NCBI GenBank assembly: GCA_036365515.1
Contig: CM070874.1
Coordinates: forward strand, 93,909,842-93,973,841
Direction: 5' to 3'
Source of the DNA: Torymus aiolomorphi
Taxonomy: Eukaryota; Arthropoda; Insecta; Hymenoptera; Torymidae
Length of the DNA: 64,000 bases
Position numbers and translations under genes: made by a program. Positions 44,793-54,933 of this stretch are shown in pieces; the stretch's first letter is position 1, and every line of letters begins with the position of its first letter. The notes beneath the pieces are model-generated. The model did not search any database and was not told the DNA's origin. It worked only from the letters and a program-made list of their open reading frames with translations.

Positions 44793-47463
44793 CGACGGTT
44801 CTACAAATAAACACGAACGGCGCCGTACTCGCTGACGACCTGCTCACTAATCGAGTGAGCCAGGGGCTCACGGATGTGTCATTGGTTAGCGAACAGTATA
44901 GGCATCGGGCCCGCAATACGACCACGTGGTTCGCGGACGAGACCGACACAGTGGCGGTCTGGATAGCAGGTAGACATAGGTCAAAGATTACCGGACGAGG
45001 CAAGGGGGAGGGTCTAGTATGGGCGCGCGTCGGGGATGTTACCTACGTGAGCGTGTATATATCCCCCAACTTACGAAGAAACGAATTTCTTAGGCAGGTT
45101 GAACGCATGGAAGACGTATTGCGGAATATCTCTGGCCTCCTACTGGTTGCAGGAGATTTTAACGCAAGGGCGATAGAATGGGGTATGCCAGAGACGAACA
45201 GTAGGGGCAGGAATTTACTCGAGATGACCGCTAGATTAGGATTGGAGGTTGCGAACGAGGGCACGGTCACTACTTATCGACGCCCCGGGGTCGGCGAATC
45301 CATACCAGACGTCACTTTTGCATCTGAGCAACTAGTACCGAGGATTAGTAACTGGCAGGTCTTAGAGGAAGAGTCAGGCAGTGATCACCAGTACATCATA
45401 TTTACGGTTTTAGATAGGGTAGGTGTACCCCAAGCGAGCAGACCATTACCGCGGTGGAACGCCCATCGATTAAACGTGGATCGGCTAGTAGAAGTGCTAA
45501 GTGTACCACAAAGATCCGACGAAAATGATTTATCAGGCCGGGAGCGTGCGGAAGCCCTGGCGACCAGGGCAACGTCAGCTATAGTAAGAGCATGCGATGC
45601 CTCTATGCCGCGAAGCAGAAATGGAAACCGCCGCCAACCAGCGTACTGGTGGACAGAGAAGATCGCGGAGTTACGTAGAGTATGCTTGAGGCTTCGTAGA
45701 CGGGCACAGCGCGCACGGGAACGACGCGAGGCCACTTTTTAACGCTGAATTTAAACAGGCACAGAAAAGGCTAAGGCTCGCGATTAAATGCAGTAAGCGA
45801 CGATGCTGGAAAGAGGTGTGCGACGAAGTTAACTCCGACCCGTGGGGACTAGGCTACAAAATCGTAACTCGTAGAATAGGGGCAATGAAGCCACCGGAGA
45901 TAAAGGAAGCGCGGTTGATAAGTGAGATAGTTGACGAGCTTTTCCCTGAGCATTCGCCGAGGGAAGAGACTCTGTATGAGGATGTGCGACAGGAGGATAT
46001 ACCCTCGTTTACCAAGCCTGAGCTACGGGTAGCGATTAGATCTCTTAAGAGCGGCAAGGCGCCAGGCCCCGATGGGATTCCAGTGGAGGTTTTAAAAGCC
46101 ATCGCCTCGCGATACCCGGAAACCTTACTGGATACCTACAACTTATGTCTCAGGGAAGGTGTTTTCAGCAGTCGTTGGAAAAGGGCGAAGCTTGTCCTTA
46201 TCAGCAACGAGAAGGGAGACATGACATCCCCGTCCGCGTATCGGCCGCTTAGCCTATTAGACACGATCGGCAAGGGTATGGAGACGCTATTAAGGAGCAG
46301 AATCCAGATCGCGATACAACAGTCAGGGGGTTTATCGGAAAACCAGCATGAATTTAGAAAGGGTTTTTCGACGATAGGCGCGATACGATCGATTACCGCG
46401 GCGGTGGGGCGATCAAGGGAACGATGTCACCGAGCGCGACCACTGGTGTTGGTAGCAACGCTGGACGTTAAAAATGTTTTCAATTCGGCACGCTAGGCAG
46501 ACCTACTCGCAGCGCTGAGGGGCTTCGGGGTCCCACCCTACATACTACGCGTAGCAGAGGACTACTTCCGGCATCGCGAACTCATTATCGAGACGAGCGA
46601 AGGGACGGTGGTTAGGGAAATTACGGCAGGTGTTGCACAGGGATCACTGTTGGGCCCCGATTTTTGGATCGCGTCGTACGACGGATTGCTGCGCCTGGAC
46701 ATGCCCAACGGGGCATTTCTCGTAGGATATGCGGACGACGTCGCGGTGGTGGTAGAAGCACGGAACGCGGACTTGGCATCTCGTGGCGACGACCAACTCT
46801 ATACTCCTCTATGTAGCGGAGATTTGGGCTGATGCCATGGAAGTTATCAAGTACAGGAAGAGAATGGTGGCGGTGCAGCGGCGAGGTGCGCTGAGAGTTG
46901 CATGCGCGTATCGGACGGTGTCGGTAGAGGCTGTGGCGGTTATAGCTGGTATGATTCCGATCGACCTGCTCGCACGGGAACGGAAGCAGATCTACGATAG
47001 GAGCGCAGAAGTAGAACGGGCAGACGCGGAGGGCGAAGCCCGCCGCCAGACGCTACAAACTTGGCATGAGAGGTGGAGGGCGGGGACGAAGGGTAGATGG
47101 ACCTACCTATTGATTCAAGACATAACGAGGTGGCTGGGACGGAAGTACGGAGAGGTTAACTTTTACCTTACGCAGTTCCTGACAGGACATGGATACTTTC
47201 GATATTACCTATTTAAATTAGGTAAAATAAATACGCCGAAATGTAAATACTGCGGGCACGAGAGAGATGACGCGGAACACACCTTTTTCGCATGTAATAG
47301 GTGGGCCGCGGAAAGACAACGATTGGAGGTGATGGTAGGGCGACTCTCGCCCGACGTGGTGACCGAATGCATGCTTTCAGGGAAAGACCGATGGGACGCG
47401 ATAAATACCTTCATCGAAGGGATACTGCGCGCGAAAAAACGAGACGGATGCTTAATAGATTAG
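44789..47463 (+). pseudogene. LINE ORF2 (endonuclease/reverse transcriptase), inactivated
   Basis: The endonuclease part (44789-45735) has VAGDFNARAIEWG and SGSDHQYIIF near its end. A one-base shift follows in the T-run at about 45736-45741. Reverse transcriptase motifs then appear in the new frame: SGKAPGPDGIPVEVLK, SAYRPLSLLDTIGKGME, LDVKNVFNSA. A TAG at 46494-46496 sits where Trp is expected. After it come GVAQGSLLGPDFW and GYADDVAVVV. Near 46780 the frame jumps directly to the C-terminal region (SILLYVAEIWADAM), which implies loss of the thumb and adjacent part, roughly 0.6 kb by comparison with R1 elements. The end has CKYCGHERDDAEHTFFAC and stop TAG at 47461-47463. Confidence 0.88.
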
Positions 47464-47729
47464 ATAGGGCATCGTAGAAAGAAAGAATGTAGGAAGGACG
47501 GATGACGCCCTCGAGGGCGGTAGGGCTGCGGCCCGACCTGAAGTAATGCGAAAGCGGTTCCGGGTCGAGGCTGCCGTAGGGATAGGTTTTGGGTATTTAG
47601 GGGGTAGAAATCCCTTACACCACGGAGTCCGCTACTCCGTGATGGTCTTAGTGGGCCTCTCTTCTTGCTCCACCTCTAAAGCAAGGACGGGCACCCCGGA
47701 AGATTCACCTAGTACCTCGGAAAAAAAAA

Positions 47730-47730
<1 letters not shown>

Positions 47731-47801
<71 letters not shown>
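47731..47801. repeat. (ATT)n microsatellite at the LINE 3' junction
   Basis: About 23 TTA units after the terminal A-run of the LINE. It could be target sequence or a 3' tail extension. Confidence 0.95.
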
Positions 47802-47803
<2 letters not shown>

Positions 47804-47804
47804 A

Positions 47805-48240
47805 TTCAATTCTCTCTATTTAAACTTACCTGCCTTGGCCGCGACGGCGGAGCACAAACTATAGCTTGCTCTACGCCGCTTTTCACGCTTTTCGCGTGGT
47901 AAAACAGAGCGGACAATTTATTATTCTTCCTTACGTAAGAAATTTAATTTTTGTTGTTTATTTCCAATAAAATAATTATGTTTTATCATGAAACAATTAC
48001 TCGGAACGTTTTAACATTGAAATTTTGCGAAAAACCAAATTATAATCGTCTCCGAGATGAAAATTAAAAAATGCTCAAAACATGAAAAATAAACTTAAAA
48101 ATTATAATTTTCATTGTAACTTTGTTCAAAATCATGTAATTGAATCAACCGATGCATTAAATTCATTTTTTTTTTGAACTTTCAAATCTTAATTTTTTAG
48201 GATTTTTGAACTTCGTGCTCTGATTATGCTCGCGCTGAGA
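47805..48240. other. A/T-rich interval, nothing recognised
   Basis: The first 130 bp include a moderately G/C-rich piece (47830-47920). No gene was found. Confidence 0.45.
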
Positions 48241-48354
48241 CCATTGTACAGGTATTATACTTTCAAACGCGGAGCAAAATCACGACGGTATTATACTATG
48301 TATTATACCATTATCGTGTTGTGTATAATACCGCGACATTATACGCGACCAACC

Positions 48355-49836
48355 CTGCAGATACCCAGCACTGGAAACTCCAGCAAAAGGGAGGGAAATT
48401 CAAAAACGAAGCGACTTAGAGGGGGACCTCAGCAATTGATAACTAAAAATGAAAAAAGACAAAATTAACATGAAATATGTACAATCGAGAGTCACCATGC
48501 CAAAAAAGCTAGGTCATGTCCTAAAACTAAGGTAAGAGTGCGAAATCTGGAAAATAGTTGAATTAAAAACTATAAACCAGAAAATACTCTTAAGATAAAA
48601 ATGAAACCCAGATTATCCTACATTATCAAAAATGATAATGAGGAAATCCAAGGACACAAATTTATCAGTCAAAACTATATACAAAGAAACTACATTAAAG
48701 CAAAACTCAAATCACATACAGACCAAATGCATTGGTGAACTAAGTCATAATTGCTATAGACTGTACGTCGAACAAGAAAATGAGATGCAAAAACTCAAAA
48801 TTCGAAAAGTATTATGGCGGAAATATTTCGACCTTGAGTTCTGAACAACTCTAGACTTTCGAGGAGAAGAACATTCACAAACATGGGTCAAATAAATTAC
48901 AGAGATATATACATAAAGACTACGAGAAGAACTATCCTACAATGTTGACAAACAATACATATACACGTATAGCAAAGGTCACTTTCAAAATTCTCTAATA
49001 AGAATTCGGATAAAATTGAGTATACAATTACACTCCTAAATTCCAATGAGCTAAACTAAAATTCAAAATATAAAATTGCGCACGGAAAGCGACAAAGGCT
49101 CTGAACCTTCGTTGATCCAAAAACAGATGATATAACATAAAACATAAATGAAAAAAAGTCAAAAATTCCTACGCAATTAAAAGACTGCCACTCCGACAAC
49201 TGCCGGGTCTCTCACACTATTTAGGAATAAATAATTATTTAACGAAAAGTAAATAATTATTACTACGTATTCGTGGAAGAAGGTTAAAAACACCAACCAC
49301 CACGGGGTTATCACGAACACACCCCTATATAAGAACAAAAACTCGAAAAATAAGACACAGTCAAAAGAAAATAAATGAAACCATAAAAGGCGGATCTTGA
49401 AGTATAAATATACACGAATTCAAAACGAAGAACTAACCACACTACCTAGTAGCCAAGAGAGTCTGCCACACCTCTCCCGGGAAAAGGGTCTGCCACACTC
49501 CAGGTTGAGACAATCCGGAAGACTGAGAAGACCATCAACCCCAGATAGCACAGAAAGAATCCACGCTTTGCTTCCGGCCTGGAAACCGACGTGGATGCCG
49601 TCTTCAAACTCCTACCCGAACAGCACTGGAGTAAAGGAGAATAGAACAAAGAACACGGAGCGCGGGAATAGACACCACCGCTCGCACCGAAGTCTGAACT
49701 CGGAATCCGGCCCCGGCCGTCACTCACGGTTGCGGCAATAATAGTTCGCGCGGTCGCTCATGCACGCGGCGCTAACACCAAGGCGTGGAGACCGCAAAGA
49801 ATATAGCCAGATAATAGCCAGATTCCCGAATGCCAG
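48355..49836. other. Interval of unclear origin
   Basis: Mostly A-rich on the plus strand with many stops. A G/C-richer part at 49395-49741 is open for 114 codons on the plus strand (Arg/Ser-rich, no domain recognised). It could be a remnant of a retroelement leader or untranslated region. Not called as a gene. Confidence 0.4.
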
Positions 49837-49841
49837 TGCCG

Positions 49842-51151
49842 CACTATAGGTCATATTGCATTTTTGTGATTTAAAATCTAATATAACAAGAAAGAATAGA
49901 GATAAGCCAACAAATTTTTTTTTAAAATAAAGTTCAAGTTATGCAGATTAAAGGAAAACATGTAAGAATACCAACATTCCTTATTATAGGGGTTGAAATA
50001 AAGGGTGAAGTTGAGCATGTTTAAAAAATCGATGACTTTTTGCTTTTCTTTTTGCTGAATCTCAAAGGGAAATCATGATATGGATACAATTTTTTTGTTA
50101 AATTGTAGTAAATGGAATATAGATTAAGGAAAAATTTATTAGGATACCATCAACCCCTAAATTAGGGGTTAAAATAAGGGGTGAGTGGCTAAAACCCTGA
50201 AAATTCGCTGAAAAACATTGTAAAGGGTTTTCGTGGGTGGTGAAAACGATTCCAATAATCATTTCTTCATAATCCTCAACTGTATGGATGCTTTCTCGCT
50301 ACTATTTCCCTTTAGAGGTGGGAATGGACAGTGAGAATCTGAAAACGTGAAAAATCGCCGAATAGAATTAATTGTAAATGGTTTTCGTGGGGGCTGAATA
50401 TCATTTGGACAACCATTTCTGCATTATTCTCCACTGTGTGGATGGTTCCTCGTTCATCTAACCTAGGGAATATTCGAAGAAGGCGTTCTGAAGGTATTAT
50501 TATAAAAATGTTATATAAAAAATAATTGTTTATAACTAGTAATTATTTTTCTATTATTAATCTAGTAATCTTTATTCAACTTTTAGAATGCTAATTTTGT
50601 TTTGACATAATACTCTTAAACCATTTAAAATTCTATTCGGCGATTTTTCACGTTTTCAGATTCTCACTGTCCATTCCCACCCCTAGAAAGGGAAATAGTA
50701 GCGAGAAACCATCCATACAGTTGAGGATTATGAAGAAATGGTTATTGGAATCGTTTTCACAACCCACGAAAACCCTTTACAATGTTTTTCAGCGAATTTT
50801 CAGAGTTTTAGCCACTCACCCCATATTTTAACCCCTAATTTAGGGGTTGACGGTATCCTAATAAATTTTTCCTTAATCTATACTCCATTTACTACAATTT
50901 AACAAATAAATTGTATCGATATCATGATTTCCCTTTGAGATTCAGCAAAAAGAAAAGCAAAAAGTCATCGATTTTTTAAACATGCTCAACTTCACCCCTT
51001 ATTTCAACCCCTATAATAAGGAATGTTGGTATTCTTACATGTTTTCCTTTAATCCGCATAACTTGAACTTTATTTAAAAAAAAAATTTGTTGGCTATTCT
51101 TTCTTGTTATATTAGATTTTAAATCAGAAAAATGCAATTTGACCTATAGTG
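49842..51151. mobile_element. 1310-bp palindromic element with CACTATAGG ends and 5-bp TSD
   Basis: The arms run from cactataggtcatattgca to its inverse tgcaatttgacctatagtg and meet around an A/T-rich unpaired centre (about 50470-50610). Immediately outside both ends is tgccg (49837-49841 and 51152-51156). The CACTA start is suggestive of CACTA-type elements, but those usually make 2-3-bp duplications, so the superfamily is open. No ORF. Confidence 0.85.
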
Positions 51152-51209
51152 TGCCGCCAAGCCTTTTCCTACTCTTCCTCTCTCTTTCGCCGTGTTAGTG
51201 CGTGTCCCC

Positions 51210-52003
51210 TATACCACCCAATATTGGAGCAACATTGCTCCAACATTGCTTTGTCATATTCTCCATATTCGCCAATATTCCCTCAACACTTTTATATATG
51301 GATGCTATATGGGAGCAATGTTGCTGCAATCCGTGATTTCCGTTTCACCATTGCTTTTTTAAAATGATGGATCAAGCTCTCTGTCATAGCAATATTGCAG
51401 CCATATTTAGCCAATATTTAGCATCATGAAAGGAATATTAATTTTATAATTATATTTTTCTGCTAATTTTTCTGATGATTTAGCAATATTGCAAGAATAT
51501 TTGTACAATATATATAAACACTGGAAGAATGTTCCCGTTTGGCCACTGATTGTTGGAGCAATATTGCCTCAATTTCCAAAATACATTAGTGAATTTCCCC
51601 TTAAGGGGAATGACGCGAATATGTCAAAGCAACGTTGAGGCAATATTGCTCCAACAATCAGTGGACAAACGAGAACATTCTTCCAGTGTTCATATGTATT
51701 GTACAAATATTCTTGCAATATTGCAAAGTCATCAGAAAAACCAGCATAAAAATATAATTTTAAAAATAATATTCCTTTCGTGTTGAGAAATATTGGCTCA
51801 ATATTGCTGCAATATTGCTATAACAGAGAGCCTGACTCATCATTTTAAAAAAGCAATGGTGAAACGGAAATCACGGATTGCAGCAACATTGCTCCCACAT
51901 AACATCCATATATAAAAGTGTTGAGGGAATATTGGCGAATATGGGGAATATGACAAAGCAATATTGGAGCAATGTTGTTCCAATATTGGGTGCTATAGGG
52001 GGT
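51210..52003. mobile_element. CAATATTG-rich palindromic element
   Basis: The arms run from cccctataccacccaatattgg to ccaatattgggtgctatagggg and meet near 51600. The self-complementary words CAATATTG and CAACATTG/CAATGTTG occur more than a dozen times. Open frames inside are arm-symmetric artefacts. No clean target duplication was found. Confidence 0.8.
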
Positions 52004-52024
52004 GTGTGTGTGATGTATGTGCGC

Positions 52025-52280
52025 CGCGAGTAAAGGTGCAATCCCATGGCGTTTCGAAAAATTAGACGGAACCATTTAAGCCTGTGAGAGCGAGAGAGAC
52101 ATTCACGGAAGAACCTCTCTCTCGTACCCTTAGGATGCGATCCCATGGCGTTCCGAAAAATTAGACGGAACCATTTAAGCCCGTGAGTGCGAGAGAGAAG
52201 TTTTTCCGTGAATGTCTCTCTCGCTCTCACGGACTTAAATGGTTCTGTCTAATTTTTCGGACCACCATGGGATCGCACCC
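52025..52280. repeat. Two direct copies and one inverted copy of a block of about 80 bp
   Basis: The block atcccatggcgt...aaattagacggaaccattta...gcgagagagac occurs twice forward (about 52038-52100 and 52138-52196) and once inverted (about 52205-52275). The last two form a hairpin. Confidence 0.85.
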
Positions 52281-52284
52281 TAAG

Positions 52285-52560
52285 TAATTTTTCAAAATCG
52301 TAGTGTGCGTAGTATAAATTCGTCAGGGTATGAGAGCCGCGTCAGGGCGCCTGTAGTTTTTTAGTTATAGAAACCTGCAAACATCCTTTTTCCCTGTAGT
52401 TAACGTCTCATGCAAAATGTCGCGTGAGCGGCTGACGCTCACCTTTCGTTAAAACTGAATAAAGTTTACCATTGTATTTTTTTATTAATATTCTATCGGA
52501 AGTGTTGAAGGTTTTATTACACCCACCCAACCCGACTGCGGATTATAATTTAAGTACTTT
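52285..52560. other. Interval without recognised feature
   Basis: A/T-rich with one moderate G/C patch (52320-52450). No gene was seen. Confidence 0.4.
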
Positions 52561-52579
52561 TTATACCAAGTTATAAAAA

Positions 52580-52806
52580 TTTGGATAATAAGACTCGGGT
52601 GGTGATACTATCAACTTATTTATTCACTAAAATAAATAACGACGTTTCGGCCCGTACAGAACGACGTACGTTACAAGGCCCTCATCAGGTTCTGTTCGGG
52701 CCGAAACGTCGTTATTTATTTTAGAGAATAAATAAGTTGATAGTATCACCACCCGAGTCTTATTATCCAAATTAATCTATGGCTATCACTAGAGTCAGTT
52801 AATCAT
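52580..52806 (-). mobile_element. Short palindromic element with hammerhead-ribozyme-like core (Penelope-like terminus)
   Basis: The thirteen bases caagttataaaaa flank it on both sides (52567-52579 and 52807-52819). The outer part is a long inverted repeat (tttggataataagactcggg / cccgagtcttattatccaaa). On the minus strand the centre reads CTGATGAG (opposite 52681-52688), a GGCC-type stem with a loop of about 20 bases, then CGAAACGTC (opposite 52641-52649), matching the conserved hammerhead core CUGAUGA...GAAA. Penelope-like elements are known to carry such minimal hammerheads in their terminal repeats. Stem II has a mismatch, so activity is uncertain. Confidence 0.65.
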
Positions 52807-52819
52807 CAAGTTATAAAAA

Positions 52820-53435
52820 AATGATAACTTATTTCGACCTACGTATCTAGGAAAGAAACACAATCGATTTATTTAGGTAGGATTGTATAAACTTTTCATT
52901 ATTATTTTTAGTTGTATGAATAGTCTAATTCTGTAAAATCGATTTTGAATGCCTAAACATACATAAGCAAGAACTGTGTAAAAGTATACGCATACTTTTT
53001 TTTTATTTAACCTTTATTATACAACTATATATATACCGATGATAAAAATTATTGAAACAAAATATCACAAATTTCACAGTTACAGTAAAATTATAATATA
53101 AGGTTCTCCTGAGTATTGCGGTCGTGCCTATTATGTAAAATCGAAGTTTTTATATATGGAGGGGAAGGGCGACGAGCGAGGCGAGGAGCAGGTGCGTGTG
53201 GGGCGGGGGGGGGGGGGGGTTGGCGTGCTGAAGGCACGCAGGACGGCGCAGCCCCCTAGTTAAGAACAAAATAAAAAACTCTTTTTTAGAAATACAATTC
53301 ATAAACTTAATTTATTAACATAAACCTTATAATACATTAAAATTACATATAACATTTGACAATATAAGTATTATAATAAATCAGATTAACACAATAATAA
53401 AAAATTAATAACATATCTAAATTACTATTTTTTCT
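52820..53435. other. Interval with a G-rich tract
   Basis: A/T-rich except 53155-53265, which holds 15 consecutive G at 53205-53219 within a strongly G-rich strand and the hairpin gcgtgctgaaggcacgc. No gene was recognised before the minus-strand exon at 53436. Confidence 0.5.
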
Positions 53436-54803
53436 CTAATAATGCCATTTTTCTTGCGTAATATTCTTTTTATAATGATTTTCTATTACTTCTAATTTTT
53501 TATTTTCTATTTCTTTGAGTGTATTGAAACTGTTTGTTAATTGGATCATTGAATTTATATTTTCTTTTACGGCTTCTAATGTTAATTCAGCTTTTGTTTG
53601 TGTTGTATCTATAATATGAAATTCATAAAGTAACTATACAATATGCAAAAAATAAAATGATTATTTTACCTTTCTTTTTACGCTATAAGCTAACATATTG
53701 GCTGTAATTTTGACTGTAATTCAAACTATCTTGATTTCTTTGTTGAGTAGACTCTGAGGATGTAGTCATGCAACTCGTAGGAGTTCCAACAGCATTCAGT
53801 GGTTTAACTATAAAAAAATTCGTAAATTATTGAATATTAATTATTAGTATCTTACGCAACAAGTGAGCAAAGTACAAGTGCCACACATGCGTTTTGTATA
53901 CTGCTATTTTTTAAACTTATGTGCAAATTGATTTTCAATAAACTTAGAGGTAGATTTCAATGGTAGATTTCGGTTAGGTACGCGGTTTGTATACGGCAAT
54001 TCCTTATAAGAAGAATCGTGACCGTCATCAACAAATTTTACTTTAATGTACATTTTTATTTATATTTTTCTTAAAAGCTATATAAATCGCAATACAATAG
54101 CAATTACGGTTCAAAAGCATAGACGACAAACAGAAATATTTCAAATGGTTCGTATTATTAAAAAGAATTTAAGTAATTACTTAAATCTTATTTCAATTGA
54201 AAAACGGTCAAGTTAAATACCTATACTTTTTGATGATTGCAGCACAGAACCAGAAATAGATGCATTACTACGTGTTTGAATCATATTTTCATAGTTTATT
54301 GGAATCATTATTGGTTTCGTAGGTCGATCGGCTAAGAGATGCAATGTAGCCTTATCCTCTGTATTATTCATTATTTCCACATTTGTACTAGACAATGACT
54401 TCACTGGATTCATACAGCCCGTGTTTGTTTGATTCTTCGAAAGCACCTCGTACACCACTCTCTACCTTCTATTTTTTTTGAACCTACAGCGATAGTAATA
54501 ATTATTTTTACATACTAATCTAATTGAAAGGTAAATAAAATTTTTTGCAGATGTATTTTTTTGTTTTATTTTTTTTTTCGTATAATGCAAGTTGTTTACC
54601 TATATTTTTTGGTCGAACTACTCCAACTTCTTTTACAATTTCTAAACCATTGCTATGTGAGGTTCCAATAATATTTAGAATATGTTCTAATTGTTCGTTG
54701 ATCGAAAAATGTTTCTTATCTTCTTGGTTGCCTGTTTCGTATTTTAAAACTTTTTTCTTTTCCGCATTGTATTTTTTGCTTTGCATTTCAAGGTAGTCCA
54801 AAA
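53436..54803 (-). pseudogene. Multi-exon minus-strand gene, probably decayed, unknown protein
   Basis: Four minus-strand segments with matching splice sites: 54600-54803, about 54221-54457, 53670-53807 and 53436-53608. All junctions are phase 1 and agree. The first peptide has EKKKVLKYETGNQEDKKHF and EQLEHILNIIG. The second has LHLLADRPTKPIMIPINYEN. The third is Ser/Asn/Gln-rich, and the last is a coiled-coil-like tail, ELTLEAVKENINSMIQLTN, ending KWHY and stop. A TAG at 53683-53685 interrupts exon 3 four codons before its donor, although the splice phases still match. For exon 2 a stronger-looking acceptor at 54483 gives the wrong frame. The protein family is not recognised. It could be a decayed host gene, a domesticated transposon gene, or an alternative short isoform. 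Confidence 0.5.
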
Positions 54804-54933
54804 CTGTAATTATTATTAAAATATTTAATAAACAATAAAAATATTGTTCGTACCTCAATCCTATGACTTTACACCCTCGTGTTATTGCGCAACACTCGGG
54901 CCGACTTCGCCGTGCCTCGCATAGCTTTACGCG

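Larger units (their letters stand above)
42692..47730 (+). mobile_element. R1-clade-like non-LTR retrotransposon, near full length but defective
   Basis: A 5' UTR of about 745 bp, ORF1 (gag with CCHC knuckles), ORF2 (endonuclease, reverse transcriptase, C-terminal zinc knuckle) and a 3' UTR of about 260 bp ending in an A10 run. It lies between AAT and ATT microsatellites. The ORF1/ORF2 overlap of ATGA, the YADD box, no visible RNase H and the C-terminal CxxC...H...C fit the R1 clade. ORF2 carries a frameshift, a nonsense codon and an internal deletion, so the copy cannot be autonomous. It is much richer in G/C than its surroundings. Confidence 0.88.
38890..48350. mobile_element. Candidate large composite element with GTATTATAC-rich ends
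   Basis: Both ends carry clusters of ggtattatac/gtataatacc in both orientations (38905-39052 and 48250-48350), and gcggtattatac occurs inverted at the two ends. Between them lie an inverted repeat (39075-39225), the 92-bp satellite and an R1-clade LINE. The left cluster abruptly interrupts a LINE ORF1. The exact ends and a target duplication could not be fixed, so this may instead be two separate small elements. Confidence 0.35.
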
